This document shows, one piece after another, positions 1-9,410 of a stretch of 64,000 nucleotides of DNA. The notes beneath the pieces were generated by a model. It ran no database searches. It was not told the DNA's origin and saw only the letters and a list, made by a program, of their open reading frames with translations. The DNA comes from Flammeovirgaceae bacterium UBA2371. GTDB taxonomy: Bacteria > Bacteroidota > Bacteroidia > Cytophagales > Cyclobacteriaceae. Numbering within the stretch: position 1 is the first letter of the stretch; every line of letters starts with the position of its first letter. Both the position numbers and the translations under genes were made by a program. The DNA lies in NCBI GenBank assembly GCA_002345965.1, contig DDTF01000064.1:14039-78038 (forward strand), in the 5' to 3' direction.

Positions 1-155
1 TCGATCACCTCTTTCACCAGCACATAGATACCATCATCTTTGGAGGAACCATCTCCCAATTTGCCGATGTACATACCGGGACGCAACCGGATGTGTTCTC
101 TCCAATCAAGCGATTTAATACTTGATTCGTCATACTGAAATAAATCTTTCGCCAT
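1..155 (-). CDS. parE: DNA topoisomerase IV subunit B, N-terminal fragment
   Basis: Only the first 51 codons lie in the window; the gene continues beyond the left edge. The start is the ATG complementary to 153-155. The translation MAKDLFQYDESSIKSLDW is followed by HIRLRPGMYIGKLGDGSS and then a VLVKEVID stretch. This is the start of the GHKL ATPase domain of type IIA topoisomerase B subunits: the RPGMYIG motif and the beginning of the ATP-binding E-x-x-D region. The GDGSSxDDGIYVL wording is typical of Bacteroidota topoisomerase IV (ParE) rather than GyrB, as far as I recall the family. The role would be decatenation of chromosomes together with ParC. Confidence 0.85.
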   Translation of the reverse strand, partial: MAKDLFQYDESSIKSLDWREHIRLRPGMYIGKLGDGSSKDDGIYVLVKEVI

Positions 156-357
156 AGTCGGTCTGCGGGTTTACTTTATCAAGCTGTGATGCTCTTCAAA
201 AAATACAAGCAAAGAAATCAAAAGTTTAAAAAATGATTGAGGCTAATAAAACGATTTTTGACGGGATAGCAAGCTGTTGAAGTATTCATTCAACTACAAA
301 AATTCGTAAGGTGAAATGACCTAACTCTCTGACTATCAAATCGTCACTTTATAGCAA

Positions 358-798
358 TCAAACTGCTTGTTTAGTTAAAAATTTACGCGATACAACGTAC
401 AATGGCCATCCTATCGCCCAAATAATTATCAAAATGATGCTGCCATAGATTACTACACCCAATCGTTCAAAGGCAAATTTCTCTCCACTGTTGAGTACAT
501 TGAAATAGCCCATCGCGGTACAAAAGAAGAAATTAAGCAATATGATCTGGCCAAAGAACCAAAAGCTGAACGATGGATTGCTATTGCCATATAACTTAGT
601 CATCACAAAAACGAGCACATTGACCAAGGCCACAATACCAATTGCCAGGTAAAATACCCCATCTCGAGACATGCTTACTGCTTCCAGGCCTTCCTGAATA
701 ATGACACGCTCAGGCAGAGAGGCATAGATGTACATAAATATCACCATAAAGCCCACCAGCGAAAGAAACCACACTGCTTTAATAATCTTTAGATTCAT
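358..798 (-). CDS. Small four-helix membrane protein, unknown function
   Basis: A 146-residue protein with four clear hydrophobic segments at about residues 7-26, 47-67, 77-98 and 112-135, short loops and a basic C-terminus (SRKFLTKQAV). It carries no catalytic motif and I do not recognise the family. It lies upstream of and in the same direction as parE, separated by about 200 bases that hold no other gene. The start is the ATG at 798 with MNLKIIKAVWFLSLVGF, a normal inner-membrane N-terminus. An overlapping plus-strand reading frame is a shadow. Confidence 0.7.
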   Translation of the reverse strand: MNLKIIKAVWFLSLVGFMVIFMYIYASLPERVIIQEGLEAVSMSRDGVFYLAIGIVALVNVLVFVMTKLYGNSNPSFSFWFFGQIILLNFFFCTAMGYFNVLNSGEKFAFERLGVVIYGSIILIIIWAIGWPLYVVSRKFLTKQAV

Positions 799-836
799 GT
801 TGTTAATTTTGACATTGCAAGTTAACGCGAATTGCC

Positions 837-2063
837 TTGAATCTGAATCCGATTGTACTCTCTATCCCAATTTTTTTTCTTTTGATAGGAATAGAGCTGG
901 CTGTGGAACGTTTTTCACATCGCAAACTCTATCGCCTACCCGATGCCATCGCCAACCTCAGCTGTGGAATAACTTCCCAACTGTCTGGTTTGTTTTTAAA
1001 GGTATTGGCCATCGGTGTCTACGAAGTTGTGCATTCCAACTTTGCACTTTTTCAACTGGAAAAAAACTGGATGTATTGGGTGGCCCTCTTCTTCCTTGTA
1101 GACCTTGCATACTATTGGGCTCATCGTATGAGCCATGAAATCAACTTGTTTTGGGGAGGACATGTAGTGCATCATCAGAGTGAAGAGTACAATCTCTCCG
1201 TTGCCTTGCGTCAAAGCAGTTTTCAAACGGTATGGACCTTTGCCTTCAATTTACCCCTTGCACTAATCGGATTTGACACCCTTGATTTTGCTCTGATGTC
1301 GGCCCTCAATACGTTGTACCAGTTCTGGATCCATACCGAAACCATCAATAAGCTGGGATTCCTGGAACATTTTCTCAACACTCCCTCCCATCATCGTGTA
1401 CACCATGGACGCAACCCCAAGTACATCGACAAAAACCACGCAGGCACCCTCATCATCTGGGACAAAATGTTTGGCACCTTTCAGCCGGAAGAAGAAAAAC
1501 CAACCTATGGCATCACCAAACCTATCAACAGCTGGAATGCCGTTTGGGCCAACTTCAGTCATTATGCAGAAATGGGCAAAGACTTAAAAATGATGACCCG
1601 ATGGAGCGATAAAGTCAAATACCTTTTTAAAAAACCAGGCTGGTTGCCTGAGTCACTGGGTGGCTATCGCTCGGCTCCAGAAGTAGATAAGGAGACTTAC
1701 CGAAAATACGAAACGCCTGCACCCGTTGCGCTCAACTATTATGTGCTGTTTCAGTATGCATTGTGTTTAATTGGAACAGGTTTGTTTTTATTTAAGCAGA
1801 ACGAATTCCTTCTGGGAGAAAAAGTATTCTTTACAATCATCATTTCCATCGTAGTGGTCAATTGCGGAGTGTTGTTCGAAAACAAACCCTGGGTACTCTG
1901 GGCCGAATGGATTCGTATCGTTGTCTATCCTCTCCTTCTCATACTATTCACCATCACTTATTTCTGGCCCATCTTTTATATTGGTGTTGCCATTGTTTAC
2001 TTCATTATATCGGCCACCTGGTTTTATTCAATTACTAAAAATGCACCCCTTCAAACTACTTAA
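837..2063 (+). CDS. Sterol desaturase / fatty acid hydroxylase superfamily membrane protein
   Basis: A 408-residue multi-pass membrane di-iron enzyme. The eight-histidine signature is intact: HRMSH at 96-100, HVVHH at 109-113 and HRVHH at 186-190, followed by NHAGTLIIWDKMFGTF, which is typical of the superfamily. Enzymes of this family hydroxylate or desaturate C-H bonds of lipids. The wording is close to the branch that includes alkylglycerol monooxygenase, but the substrate cannot be read from the sequence. A C-terminal extension (about 290-408) adds three or four membrane helices not found in the short family members. The open frame has no ATG near its 5' end; TTG at 837 gives a sensible hydrophobic N-terminus, so the start is likely but not certain. 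The 3' end overlaps the next gene. Confidence 0.85.
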   Translation: MNLNPIVLSIPIFFLLIGIELAVERFSHRKLYRLPDAIANLSCGITSQLSGLFLKVLAIGVYEVVHSNFALFQLEKNWMYWVALFFLVDLAYYWAHRMSHEINLFWGGHVVHHQSEEYNLSVALRQSSFQTVWTFAFNLPLALIGFDTLDFALMSALNTLYQFWIHTETINKLGFLEHFLNTPSHHRVHHGRNPKYIDKNHAGTLIIWDKMFGTFQPEEEKPTYGITKPINSWNAVWANFSHYAEMGKDLKMMTRWSDKVKYLFKKPGWLPESLGGYRSAPEVDKETYRKYETPAPVALNYYVLFQYALCLIGTGLFLFKQNEFLLGEKVFFTIIISIVVVNCGVLFENKPWVLWAEWIRIVVYPLLLILFTITYFWPIFYIGVAIVYFIISATWFYSITKNAPLQTT

Positions 2064-2415
2064 TCTTTTCGTTTTTTCTTCCCTTTTAATCATGGGATGT
2101 TCCTCATCCCTACCAGAGTTGAGGGGTGTGGATTTAAAGCTGTGGAAAGAAGACCGCAACGGATGCAAGGGTGACAGAAGTAAAATGATTGATGCCATCA
2201 CAGCAGAAAAAGAGAAACTGAAAACCTTGTCGGAGATGGATCTTGTCAAGCTATTGGGTCGACCTGATGAAAATGAATTGCTCGACCGCAACCAGAAGTT
2301 TTATACCTATTATTTGCAGCCAGGACCACGCTGCGAACAACCGACAGAAAATGCGAGTAAATTGATTTTAAGGATCAATGCCATGGGACTTACGAAGGAG
2401 ACACAGGTCAAATAA
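2041..2415 (+). CDS. Small lipoprotein, unknown function
   Basis: A 124-residue protein starting at the ATG inside the end of the upstream hydroxylase gene (23-base overlap), so the two are probably translationally coupled. A signal peptide ends in a lipobox LIMGC, with the acylated cysteine near residue 20. The mature part contains LVKLLGRPDENELLDRNQ and a YYLQPGPRC segment, which recalls the GxPD turn of BamE/SmpA-type small lipoproteins; that resemblance is only an impression. A longer upstream frame is available but would run through the hydroxylase and lose the signal peptide, so the internal ATG was chosen. Confidence 0.7.
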   Translation: MHPFKLLNLFVFSSLLIMGCSSSLPELRGVDLKLWKEDRNGCKGDRSKMIDAITAEKEKLKTLSEMDLVKLLGRPDENELLDRNQKFYTYYLQPGPRCEQPTENASKLILRINAMGLTKETQVK

Positions 2416-2476
2416 GTGGAGATAACGCTTATATTTGCCTCCTGTAAATGGATTTGAGAGAAAAATTAAAGTACTA

Positions 2477-3364
2477 ATGAAGAATATTTCGGTTATCGGA
2501 TCAGGCACAATGGGAAATGGTATTGCACACGTATTTTCCCTTCACGGTTTTAATGTTTCATTGATTGACATTGCGGATGACCGATTGGCAAAAGCCATGG
2601 CAACGATTGAAAAAAATCTCGCACGTCAGGTAGAGAAGGGAAGTATCAATGAAAGCGACAAACAAAAAGCCCTCTCCAGTATTTCAACCTTCACGGACAT
2701 GAAGGCGGGTGTCGAAAAAGCGGATCTTGTAGTAGAAGCTGCCACTGAAAATGTAGATCTGAAGTTAAAAATATTCAAAGATCTGGATGGGCTTTTAAAA
2801 CCCGAGGCCATTCTTGCCTCCAATACCTCATCTATTTCTATTACCAAGATAGGTTCAGTTACCGCTCGCCCTGATAAGGTAATAGGTATGCATTTTATGA
2901 ATCCGGTTCCTGTGATGAAACTGGTAGAAGTTATTCGTGGATACAACACCAGCGATAAAGTAACTGCGGATATCATGACGCTTTCTAAAACGCTGGGCAA
3001 GATACCTGTAGAGGTCAACGACTACCCGGGTTTTGTTGCCAATCGCATTTTGATGCCGATGATCAACGAAGCCATTTATACCTTGTTTGAAGGTGTAGGT
3101 GGAGTTGCTGAAATAGACACCGTGATGAAACTAGGGATGGCGCATCCCATGGGGCCATTACAGCTGGCGGATTTTATTGGTTTGGATGTGTGTCTCTCTA
3201 TCCTGCGCGTATTGCATGATGGTTTTGGCAATCCCAAATATGCCCCCTGCCCACTACTGGTGAACATGGTTCAGGCAGGCCATTTTGGTGTAAAATCGGG
3301 AAGCGGCTTCTATAAATACACTAAGGGAAGTAAAGAACTGGTGGTTGCGGATCAATTTAATTAG
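2477..3364 (+). CDS. 3-hydroxybutyryl-CoA (3-hydroxyacyl-CoA) dehydrogenase
   Basis: A 295-residue NAD-dependent dehydrogenase that oxidises (S)-3-hydroxyacyl-CoA to 3-ketoacyl-CoA in fatty acid degradation or butanoate metabolism. The Rossmann motif GSGTMGNGIA begins at residue 8. The catalytic region is intact: ASNTSS at 114-119, His139 in GMHFMNP and Glu151 in KLVEVIRG. The C-terminal helical dimerisation domain (about 185-295) ends in GVKSGSGFYKY, as usual for the family. Length matches stand-alone bacterial enzymes (about 280-295). The start is the ATG at 2477; an upstream TTG in the same frame adds an unlikely leader. A TATATTTG sequence at 2430-2437 may be a promoter -7 box, but no matching -33 box is seen. 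Confidence 0.92.
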   Translation: MKNISVIGSGTMGNGIAHVFSLHGFNVSLIDIADDRLAKAMATIEKNLARQVEKGSINESDKQKALSSISTFTDMKAGVEKADLVVEAATENVDLKLKIFKDLDGLLKPEAILASNTSSISITKIGSVTARPDKVIGMHFMNPVPVMKLVEVIRGYNTSDKVTADIMTLSKTLGKIPVEVNDYPGFVANRILMPMINEAIYTLFEGVGGVAEIDTVMKLGMAHPMGPLQLADFIGLDVCLSILRVLHDGFGNPKYAPCPLLVNMVQAGHFGVKSGSGFYKYTKGSKELVVADQFN

Positions 3365-3641
3365 AACAAGTCTATCTATTTGGGCCCAGCTGGCAGATGA
3401 AACAACTTCAGCTGATTCAAAGCGGGCAATCACTTCTGTTTTTGTATATATTTTGTAAATTCCAATGCATAAGCCATTGCTTTTAATCAGGGCCAATGTA
3501 ATTATCATGAAAGACAACAGATGTAATGTAGTATACCTTATTAGTTGATTTACTTTGGATTTTTATTAAAATATTTGCGATAGTGACTATTCTATACCCT
3601 CAGATTGAAGCCAATTATTTCCTACGCTGAAAAAGACTTCC

Positions 3642-6068
3642 TTGAAAAAGACAAGTAGAATATCTGGTGAGACGATCAAGGCTTTGAAGGAAAGCAGCGA
3701 GCGACTGAGCATTGCATTGTACGCCTCCAAAATCGGCATCTGGGAGTTGCACATAAAGTCTGGAGCTGTTATTTGGGATGATAATGTCTATACCATTTTT
3801 GGCCTTGCGAAGTCAGACTTTGACAATACCCTGGACTCTTATCTGGATTTAATTTACCCTGAAGATCGCAAACCCAGTCTAAAGAAAATCCAATCAGCTA
3901 TTGACAATAGCGAGGCATTCAATATTGAACACCGTGTAGTTAAAGGCAATGGAGAAGTTATCTGGCTGGAAGGATGGGGCATGGTTGTCAATGACTCCAA
4001 AGGAAAACCCAATAGATTAATTGGTGCGGTAGCTGATATTACCGAGCGCAAAAAGATTCAAATTTCGTTGGAGCAACGCGATCTTTTGTTCTCGGCTTTG
4101 TCCAACGCAACCAGCAGCTTGCTTACCAACCCCAACCTGGATGAAGCCATCAATGAGGGTTTACATGACCTAGGGAAAGCCATGCAAGTGGATAGGATTT
4201 ATCTTTTTGAAAATGACGCTGCAGATACTGGTAATCCAACCACCACCAGCCAGCGATTTGAGTGGAATTCCGGGGTGGCCAATCCCCAGATCAACAATCC
4301 TGATTTGCAGCATATGCCACTCATGGAGTTTGAGCCCTGCTCATCCATTTTGGCAAAAGGACATCCATTTTCCTCCCACGTAAAAGACCTCGCTGATTCC
4401 AGCATTAAAACCATTTTGACCGCCCAGCAAATATTGTCTGTGCTCTTCTTCCCTATTATTGTCAAGAATTCATTTTGGGGATTCATAGGAATAGATGCCT
4501 GCAAGGAAGAAACAATCTGGAATAGTGTTCAGCTTTCTGTACTCCAATCGTATGCATCCGGTGTTTCACGTACACTGGAAAACAAAATGGTTGAAGACGA
4601 AAAGCAGGCCTGGAAGACAAGGTATGAATTGGTAGCGGCAGCTTCTGGTCAGGTCATCTATGATTATGATTTAAAATCCGGCAATATCGTGTGGGGAGGA
4701 AATGTACAGGAGCTGCTTGGATACACCCGGATCGAAATGGGCGACATCAATCAATGGGTGGAACTAATTCATCCGCATGACAGAACGCGTTGTCTGGCAG
4801 AATTGGAGCAAGCGGAAAAGGACCTCTCCGGATATGATGTGATCTACAAATTTTGCCACAAAAATGGTAACTACCTACACATGCACGACAAAGGTTTCTT
4901 TGTTGCTGACAAGCACAATAAACCCTACCGTATGCTTGGCATGATGCATGACATCACCGAAATGAAGCGTGCGGAGGAAGAGCTGGTAGAAAGTGAGGCA
5001 AGGTACAGGACTTTTATGAGTGCCTCATTCAGTGGAATAGGCATACATGATTTTGGTGTTTTTGTGGAGGTCAATCAGGGACTTGCTGATTTGAGTGGCT
5101 ACACTGTAGATGAACTGATCGGTATGCAAAGCATACAATTGGTTGCCCCTGAATACAGGGATTTGGTAATGGAAAACATTAAATCAGGGTCGGAGGAGCC
5201 CTATGATATAGAAGCGCTCCATAAAAATGGGTCTCGCAAGTACCTTGAAATACACGGTAAGAATATTCCCTTCAGGAACAAGATGATGAGGATTACAGAG
5301 TTTCGGGACATCACGCAACGAAAAATTGCGGAGGAGAAAATACTGGAGCAAAACGCAAAGCTCTCTTCCATTGCCAAAAGCCTTACCCGCCAGAATGAAC
5401 AACTGGAGGAGTTTACCCAAATCGTCTCCCACAACCTGCGGTCTCCGGTTGGGAATTTACAATCGCTTATCCAATTTCTTGAGCAGACTACCGATCAAGC
5501 AGAACGCAAAGAAATCATGCAATTGCTTGACCACAGCGGGAAGTTGCTGCTCAGTACACTTTCAGAACTAAACGAAGTGCTTAGTGTCCAACAAAATGCA
5601 GACATCGAAAAAAAGGTGCTGAGTTTTGAAAGCGTGTTGGAGAAAACCAAACAGATGATCATCTCCCGCATCAATGAAACTGGCGCAGTGGTGAATTATG
5701 ATTTCAGTAAAGCCCCAGAAATTACCTACCCTAACATCTATCTGGAAAGCATTTTACTTAACCTATTGAGCAATGCTCTAAAATATCGACATCCTGACCG
5801 GAAGCCGGTTGTCTGCTTCAAAACTTATTATGACGGCCAGCAATTAATTTTGGAGGTTTCCGATAACGGATTGGGAATTAATTTAAGTCTTTATGGCCAT
5901 CAGCTTTTCAAACTTAGAAAGACCTTTCATGATCATGTGGAAAGTCGTGGAGTAGGCTTGTTCCTTATCAAGAATCAGATTGAGTCTATGGGTGGTGAGA
6001 TAAAAATACAAAGTGAAGAAAATGTGGGTTCCACCTTCATTGTTACCTTTAACAAACTAGATACATGA
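3642..6068 (+). CDS. PAS/GAF sensor histidine kinase
   Basis: An 808-residue soluble sensor kinase. Domains in order: PAS (about 23-137), GAF (about 146-312), PAS (about 318-440), PAS (about 448-562), a short coiled linker, then the dimerisation and phosphoacceptor region with SHNLRSP (His597) and the HATPase domain (N box LLSNALKY, G1 DNGLGI, G2 GVGLFLIKNQ). No transmembrane segment is seen, so it reads a cytoplasmic signal. The only plausible start is TTG at 3642, because the frame has no early ATG. Its stop overlaps the ATG of the next gene by four bases, so a receiver protein is co-translated and is the likely partner. The 277 bases upstream hold no other gene. Confidence 0.9.
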   Translation: MKKTSRISGETIKALKESSERLSIALYASKIGIWELHIKSGAVIWDDNVYTIFGLAKSDFDNTLDSYLDLIYPEDRKPSLKKIQSAIDNSEAFNIEHRVVKGNGEVIWLEGWGMVVNDSKGKPNRLIGAVADITERKKIQISLEQRDLLFSALSNATSSLLTNPNLDEAINEGLHDLGKAMQVDRIYLFENDAADTGNPTTTSQRFEWNSGVANPQINNPDLQHMPLMEFEPCSSILAKGHPFSSHVKDLADSSIKTILTAQQILSVLFFPIIVKNSFWGFIGIDACKEETIWNSVQLSVLQSYASGVSRTLENKMVEDEKQAWKTRYELVAAASGQVIYDYDLKSGNIVWGGNVQELLGYTRIEMGDINQWVELIHPHDRTRCLAELEQAEKDLSGYDVIYKFCHKNGNYLHMHDKGFFVADKHNKPYRMLGMMHDITEMKRAEEELVESEARYRTFMSASFSGIGIHDFGVFVEVNQGLADLSGYTVDELIGMQSIQLVAPEYRDLVMENIKSGSEEPYDIEALHKNGSRKYLEIHGKNIPFRNKMMRITEFRDITQRKIAEEKILEQNAKLSSIAKSLTRQNEQLEEFTQIVSHNLRSPVGNLQSLIQFLEQTTDQAERKEIMQLLDHSGKLLLSTLSELNEVLSVQQNADIEKKVLSFESVLEKTKQMIISRINETGAVVNYDFSKAPEITYPNIYLESILLNLLSNALKYRHPDRKPVVCFKTYYDGQQLILEVSDNGLGINLSLYGHQLFKLRKTFHDHVESRGVGLFLIKNQIESMGGEIKIQSEENVGSTFIVTFNKLDT

Positions 6069-6469
6069 GTACGGAGCTGAAACGACCTACAGTAGCTTTG
6101 ATCGATGATGATAACGTCTACCAGTTTATTTCTTTGAGATCACTCCAGGCCATTAATGCCACCCGGGCCATCCTGCAATTTTTGAATGGAAAGGAAGCCC
6201 TTAAGTATCTGAATGATAAAGTGAATGATCCTGAAGCGCTACCGGATATTATCTTCCTGGATATCAACATGCCAATTACTGACGGTTGGATGTTTATGGA
6301 CGAATACAAGAAATTCAAAACCAAGCTCCCCAAAAAGATTACCATCTACCTGGTAAGCTCAAGCATTGATCAGAAAGACATCAGAAAAGCCAAGGAAATC
6401 GAGGAGATCACGGACTACATTTTTAAACCCATCACCCCAGAGAAATTTTCAGACCTGCTCAGCAGCTAG
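6065..6469 (+). CDS. Single-domain response regulator
   Basis: A 134-residue stand-alone receiver. The acidic pocket is DDD at 14-16, the phosphoacceptor is Asp66 in FLDINMP, the switch residue is Ser98 and the conserved lysine is Lys121 in FKPITPE. There is no output domain, so it acts by protein contact or in a phosphorelay. ATGA overlap with the PAS/GAF kinase implies translational coupling and a cognate pair. The 3' end overlaps by four bases with the convergent DUF3108 gene. Confidence 0.92.
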   Translation: MSTELKRPTVALIDDDNVYQFISLRSLQAINATRAILQFLNGKEALKYLNDKVNDPEALPDIIFLDINMPITDGWMFMDEYKKFKTKLPKKITIYLVSSSIDQKDIRKAKEIEEITDYIFKPITPEKFSDLLSS

Positions 6470-7284
6470 TCAAAGATGATTTTAAGTTGGTTGCGCAGTC
6501 CCCTAAAACTCACCATCTCAATACCAGTACTTCCTATAAACATCTTTGCCTGAATCTTCACAGGGATTTTATTTCCATCATCTGAAATCCAGCAAGTGAT
6601 AGAGTTTTCTCCATCAAATAACTTGTTATCGGGCATGATGGGCACCAGCTTCAGACATCTGATCTTGCCCACTTTGGTTTCGATCACTTCTTTGCCCATA
6701 TAGATAATGTTCAGGTTATAGGACGTGTCCTCAAAAAAACCAGATATGGTTACCGTGTCGCCTTTGCGCAGCTTCTCAAATTCAATGACACGTAGGTAAA
6801 GGAATCCGCCCACCAGATCCCGCACGTTGTCAGGCGTATCGTATACTTTTGGATTGTTGTAGACACCCGTCTCTTTGTCCCTGACTTTTACCTCGGCCTT
6901 GTTGGTGACGTGGTCATAGGTTGTAAGTTCATCTTTCCTGTATCTGCCCTCTTTGATCTTGCGGTAACTCACGTGGGTAACCAATGCAGAAGTGTCTATA
7001 TATGCCCCCCACTGGTCATCTACTTTTGTAATCCACGAAACCATTCCGCTGGTAGCACCAAATGCATCCACCTTGTAGGTAGGACGAGAGTTGATGTTGA
7101 ATATCCTGCTATCTACTCGTGTTACTGCGCTTCCTACTGTAAAAAATCCAAAGTTTACCCTATAGTTGATTTCTTCACCCGGACCAAAGCTGGTGTTATT
7201 GATTACAGGCAATTCGTACTGCTGACGAACTGAAAATGCAGTAAGGCCAAGGAACAGGATAAAACCGATAAGCAGACGATCCAT
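6466..7284 (-). CDS. DUF3108 domain-containing exported protein
   Basis: A 272-residue protein with an N-terminal signal segment (MDRLLIGFILFLGLTAFS). The body matches the DUF3108 pattern: GPGEEINYRVNFGFFTVGSA near the N-terminus, then beta-rich segments with DDQWGAYIDTSAL, KVYDTPDNVRDLVGGFLYLR and a C-terminal CWISDDGNKIPVKIQ. Family members are secreted beta-barrel-like proteins of unknown biochemical role in the periplasm or outer membrane. It is convergent with the response regulator gene (3' ends overlap) and lies 50 bases downstream of dapD on the same strand. Confidence 0.8.
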   Translation of the reverse strand: MDRLLIGFILFLGLTAFSVRQQYELPVINNTSFGPGEEINYRVNFGFFTVGSAVTRVDSRIFNINSRPTYKVDAFGATSGMVSWITKVDDQWGAYIDTSALVTHVSYRKIKEGRYRKDELTTYDHVTNKAEVKVRDKETGVYNNPKVYDTPDNVRDLVGGFLYLRVIEFEKLRKGDTVTISGFFEDTSYNLNIIYMGKEVIETKVGKIRCLKLVPIMPDNKLFDGENSITCWISDDGNKIPVKIQAKMFIGSTGIEMVSFRGLRNQLKIIFD

Positions 7285-7334
7285 GACACAAAATTAGTTT
7301 TAATACTAATAACAGTCAAAGCCTGTGCCAAACA

Positions 7335-8147
7335 CTAAACAGCCACATTATTCTCCCTTAACGCATCATTAAGGGACGTTTTCTTGTCCGTGCTCTCTTT
7401 TCGTTTTCCTATGATCAAGGCACAGGGTACGTTGTATTCTCCTGCTTGAAATTGCTTAGTAATGGAGCCTGGAATTACCACGGAGCGAGGAGGAACATGA
7501 CCTTTATATTCTACTGGAGACGACCCTGTTACATCTATGATCTTTGAACTGGCTGTTAGCACCACATTGGCCCCAAGCACCGCTTCTTTTCCTACATGTA
7601 CTCCCTCTACGATTATACACCGGGATCCAATAAACGCTCCGTCCTCGATGATTACCGGGGCAGCCTGAACGGGTTCAAGCACACCACCAATACCAACACC
7701 TCCACTCAGGTGCACGTGTTTACCTATTTGAGCACAACTACCCACCGTGGCCCAGGTATCCACCATAGTGCCCTCATCCACAAACGCACCAATGTTCACG
7801 TAAGATGGCATCATGATTACGCCCTTATTGACAAATGAACCATAACGCGCAATGGCATGTGGTACCACTCTTACCCCCAATGCCTTATAGTTTTTCTTCA
7901 ATGCAATTTTATCGTGAAACTCAAAGGGTCCCACCTCAATGGTTTCCATTTGCTGAATTGGGAAATACAGAATCACAGCCTTCTTGATCCATTCGTTCAC
8001 TTTCCATCCAGTGCCTTCCGGCTCTGCCACCCTCAGTTGCCCCTTATCCAATAGGTCTACCACCTTGCGAATGACTTCCTGGGTTGTAGTGGATTGAAGT
8101 AATGAACGATCTTCCCATGCCTTTTCTATCTGCTGCTGTAATTCCAT
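7335..8147 (-). CDS. dapD: 2,3,4,5-tetrahydropyridine-2,6-dicarboxylate N-succinyltransferase
   Basis: A 270-residue enzyme of the lysine and meso-diaminopimelate pathway that transfers succinyl from succinyl-CoA to tetrahydrodipicolinate. The left-handed beta-helix hexapeptide region spans roughly 100-210 (NIGAFVDEGTMVDTWATVG, GSCAQIGKHVHLSGGVGIGG), followed by GAFIGSRCIIVEGVHVG and the C-terminal extension. The N-terminal helical domain begins with LQQQIEKAWEDR. The length matches the E. coli enzyme (274). It is divergent from the glycosyltransferase gene with about 140 bases between them. Confidence 0.95.
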   Translation of the reverse strand: MELQQQIEKAWEDRSLLQSTTTQEVIRKVVDLLDKGQLRVAEPEGTGWKVNEWIKKAVILYFPIQQMETIEVGPFEFHDKIALKKNYKALGVRVVPHAIARYGSFVNKGVIMMPSYVNIGAFVDEGTMVDTWATVGSCAQIGKHVHLSGGVGIGGVLEPVQAAPVIIEDGAFIGSRCIIVEGVHVGKEAVLGANVVLTASSKIIDVTGSSPVEYKGHVPPRSVVIPGSITKQFQAGEYNVPCALIIGKRKESTDKKTSLNDALRENNVAV

Positions 8148-8275
8148 TTATAGCTTATTTTGTGAATCTTTATGCAATAATTAAAATATAAGGGCACTTC
8201 TTCAACCTTAATCCCCATTACTTTACATGGTCCTGATTTCACCCGTTTTAATCTGTTCCAAGCCCACCAAACTGT

Positions 8276-8280
8276 GGAGG
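8276..8280 (+). promoter_or_regulatory. Strong Shine-Dalgarno site deciding a start
   Basis: GGAGG lies five bases before the ATG at 8286. Such sites are rare in Bacteroidota, and this one favours the ATG over the in-frame GTG at 8274. Confidence 0.6.
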
Positions 8281-8285
8281 TTGTA

Positions 8286-9368
8286 ATGCGTAGCGTTGTC
8301 TTTGCCACCGTACTCAATCCTGTCGATGACACCCGTCTTTATGAGAAGATGGCGATGAGTCTTGTGCCCTCACACGATTATGAAATTTACATCATCGGGC
8401 AGGCCATAAACCCCATACCTGCTTGTGCGGGTATTCAATTTATACCTCTAAAACCCGTACCCAGGCTAAGCATGGGCAGGTGGATGCAGTCCCTTAAAAT
8501 AGCCCTAAAACTGATTCAACTAAAACCCGAACTATTGATAGTTAACACCCATGAGTTATTGATAGTTAGTGTCCTAAACAGAATTTTATTTGGTGCCCAA
8601 ATTGTCTATGACATACGCGAAAATTACTATCGCAACATCCGCTTTACGGAGGTGTTCCCGGCTTGGCTGCGCAAACCATTGGCATGGTGGGTGCGTTTGA
8701 AAGAGAAGTTTACTGCCCCCCTGTTTCATCACTTTATTTTGGCTGAAAAGTCATACGAAAGCGAGCTCACCTTCTTGAAAAAGCGATACACCGTGCTGGA
8801 AAATAAAGCGGTACTTCCTCCTGGTTTCGAACGCAAAAAAGGCAGCGGTTTCAATCTCCTTTTCAGTGGCACCATCTCCAAAAGCACTGGCATTTTTGAG
8901 GCCTTGTCGCTCGCCCAATCCATGCATGAACTGGAGCCCAGGGTGACGCTCACCGTTGCCGGATTTTGTGCCCTAGAAGGGGAACGAAAAGAAATTCGGA
9001 CAAGGATAAAAAACAAACCCTACATCACCCTCAAGGGGTTTGACCACGCGCTTCCTCATTCCAGGATTATGGATGAAATTGCCAGGGCTGATTTTGGCAT
9101 CATCTACTACCCTCCTTCCCCCCATACCTTGGGTGCTTATCCAACCAAGCTGTATGAGTACATGGCCTGCCAGCTTCCCATTCTCAGCTGGGAAAACCAA
9201 ACCTACTCGCACCTGATTAAGGAACACGGAGCCGGACTGATGGTACCTGACATCTCCCACAAGTGGATAGCGGCACTTCCGATCCTGCCATTTTACTCCA
9301 GCCCGATACCTGGCATCACATGGGAAGGTCAAAAATTTAAAGCGATCGTAGATGATCTCTTCACCTGA
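8286..9368 (+). CDS. Glycosyltransferase, GT4-like
   Basis: A 360-residue GT-B type glycosyltransferase. The N-terminal half shows the Rossmann-like opening (VVFATVLNPVDDTRLYEKMA) and IVYDIRENYYRNI. The C-terminal half carries the nucleotide-sugar binding pattern: NLLFSGTISKSTGIFEAL, then TKLYEYMACQLPILSWEN and HGAGLMVPD. The donor and acceptor are unknown; a role in cell-surface polysaccharide is inferred. The start was set at ATG 8286 because GGAGG at 8276-8280 sits five bases upstream, one of the few clear Shine-Dalgarno sites in this window. A GTG twelve bases earlier would overlap that site. Confidence 0.85.
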   Translation: MRSVVFATVLNPVDDTRLYEKMAMSLVPSHDYEIYIIGQAINPIPACAGIQFIPLKPVPRLSMGRWMQSLKIALKLIQLKPELLIVNTHELLIVSVLNRILFGAQIVYDIRENYYRNIRFTEVFPAWLRKPLAWWVRLKEKFTAPLFHHFILAEKSYESELTFLKKRYTVLENKAVLPPGFERKKGSGFNLLFSGTISKSTGIFEALSLAQSMHELEPRVTLTVAGFCALEGERKEIRTRIKNKPYITLKGFDHALPHSRIMDEIARADFGIIYYPPSPHTLGAYPTKLYEYMACQLPILSWENQTYSHLIKEHGAGLMVPDISHKWIAALPILPFYSSPIPGITWEGQKFKAIVDDLFT

Positions 9369-9410
9369 GGTCCACCCTAATTTCTATATTTAGTCTTTAA
9401 ATCTGCTGTG

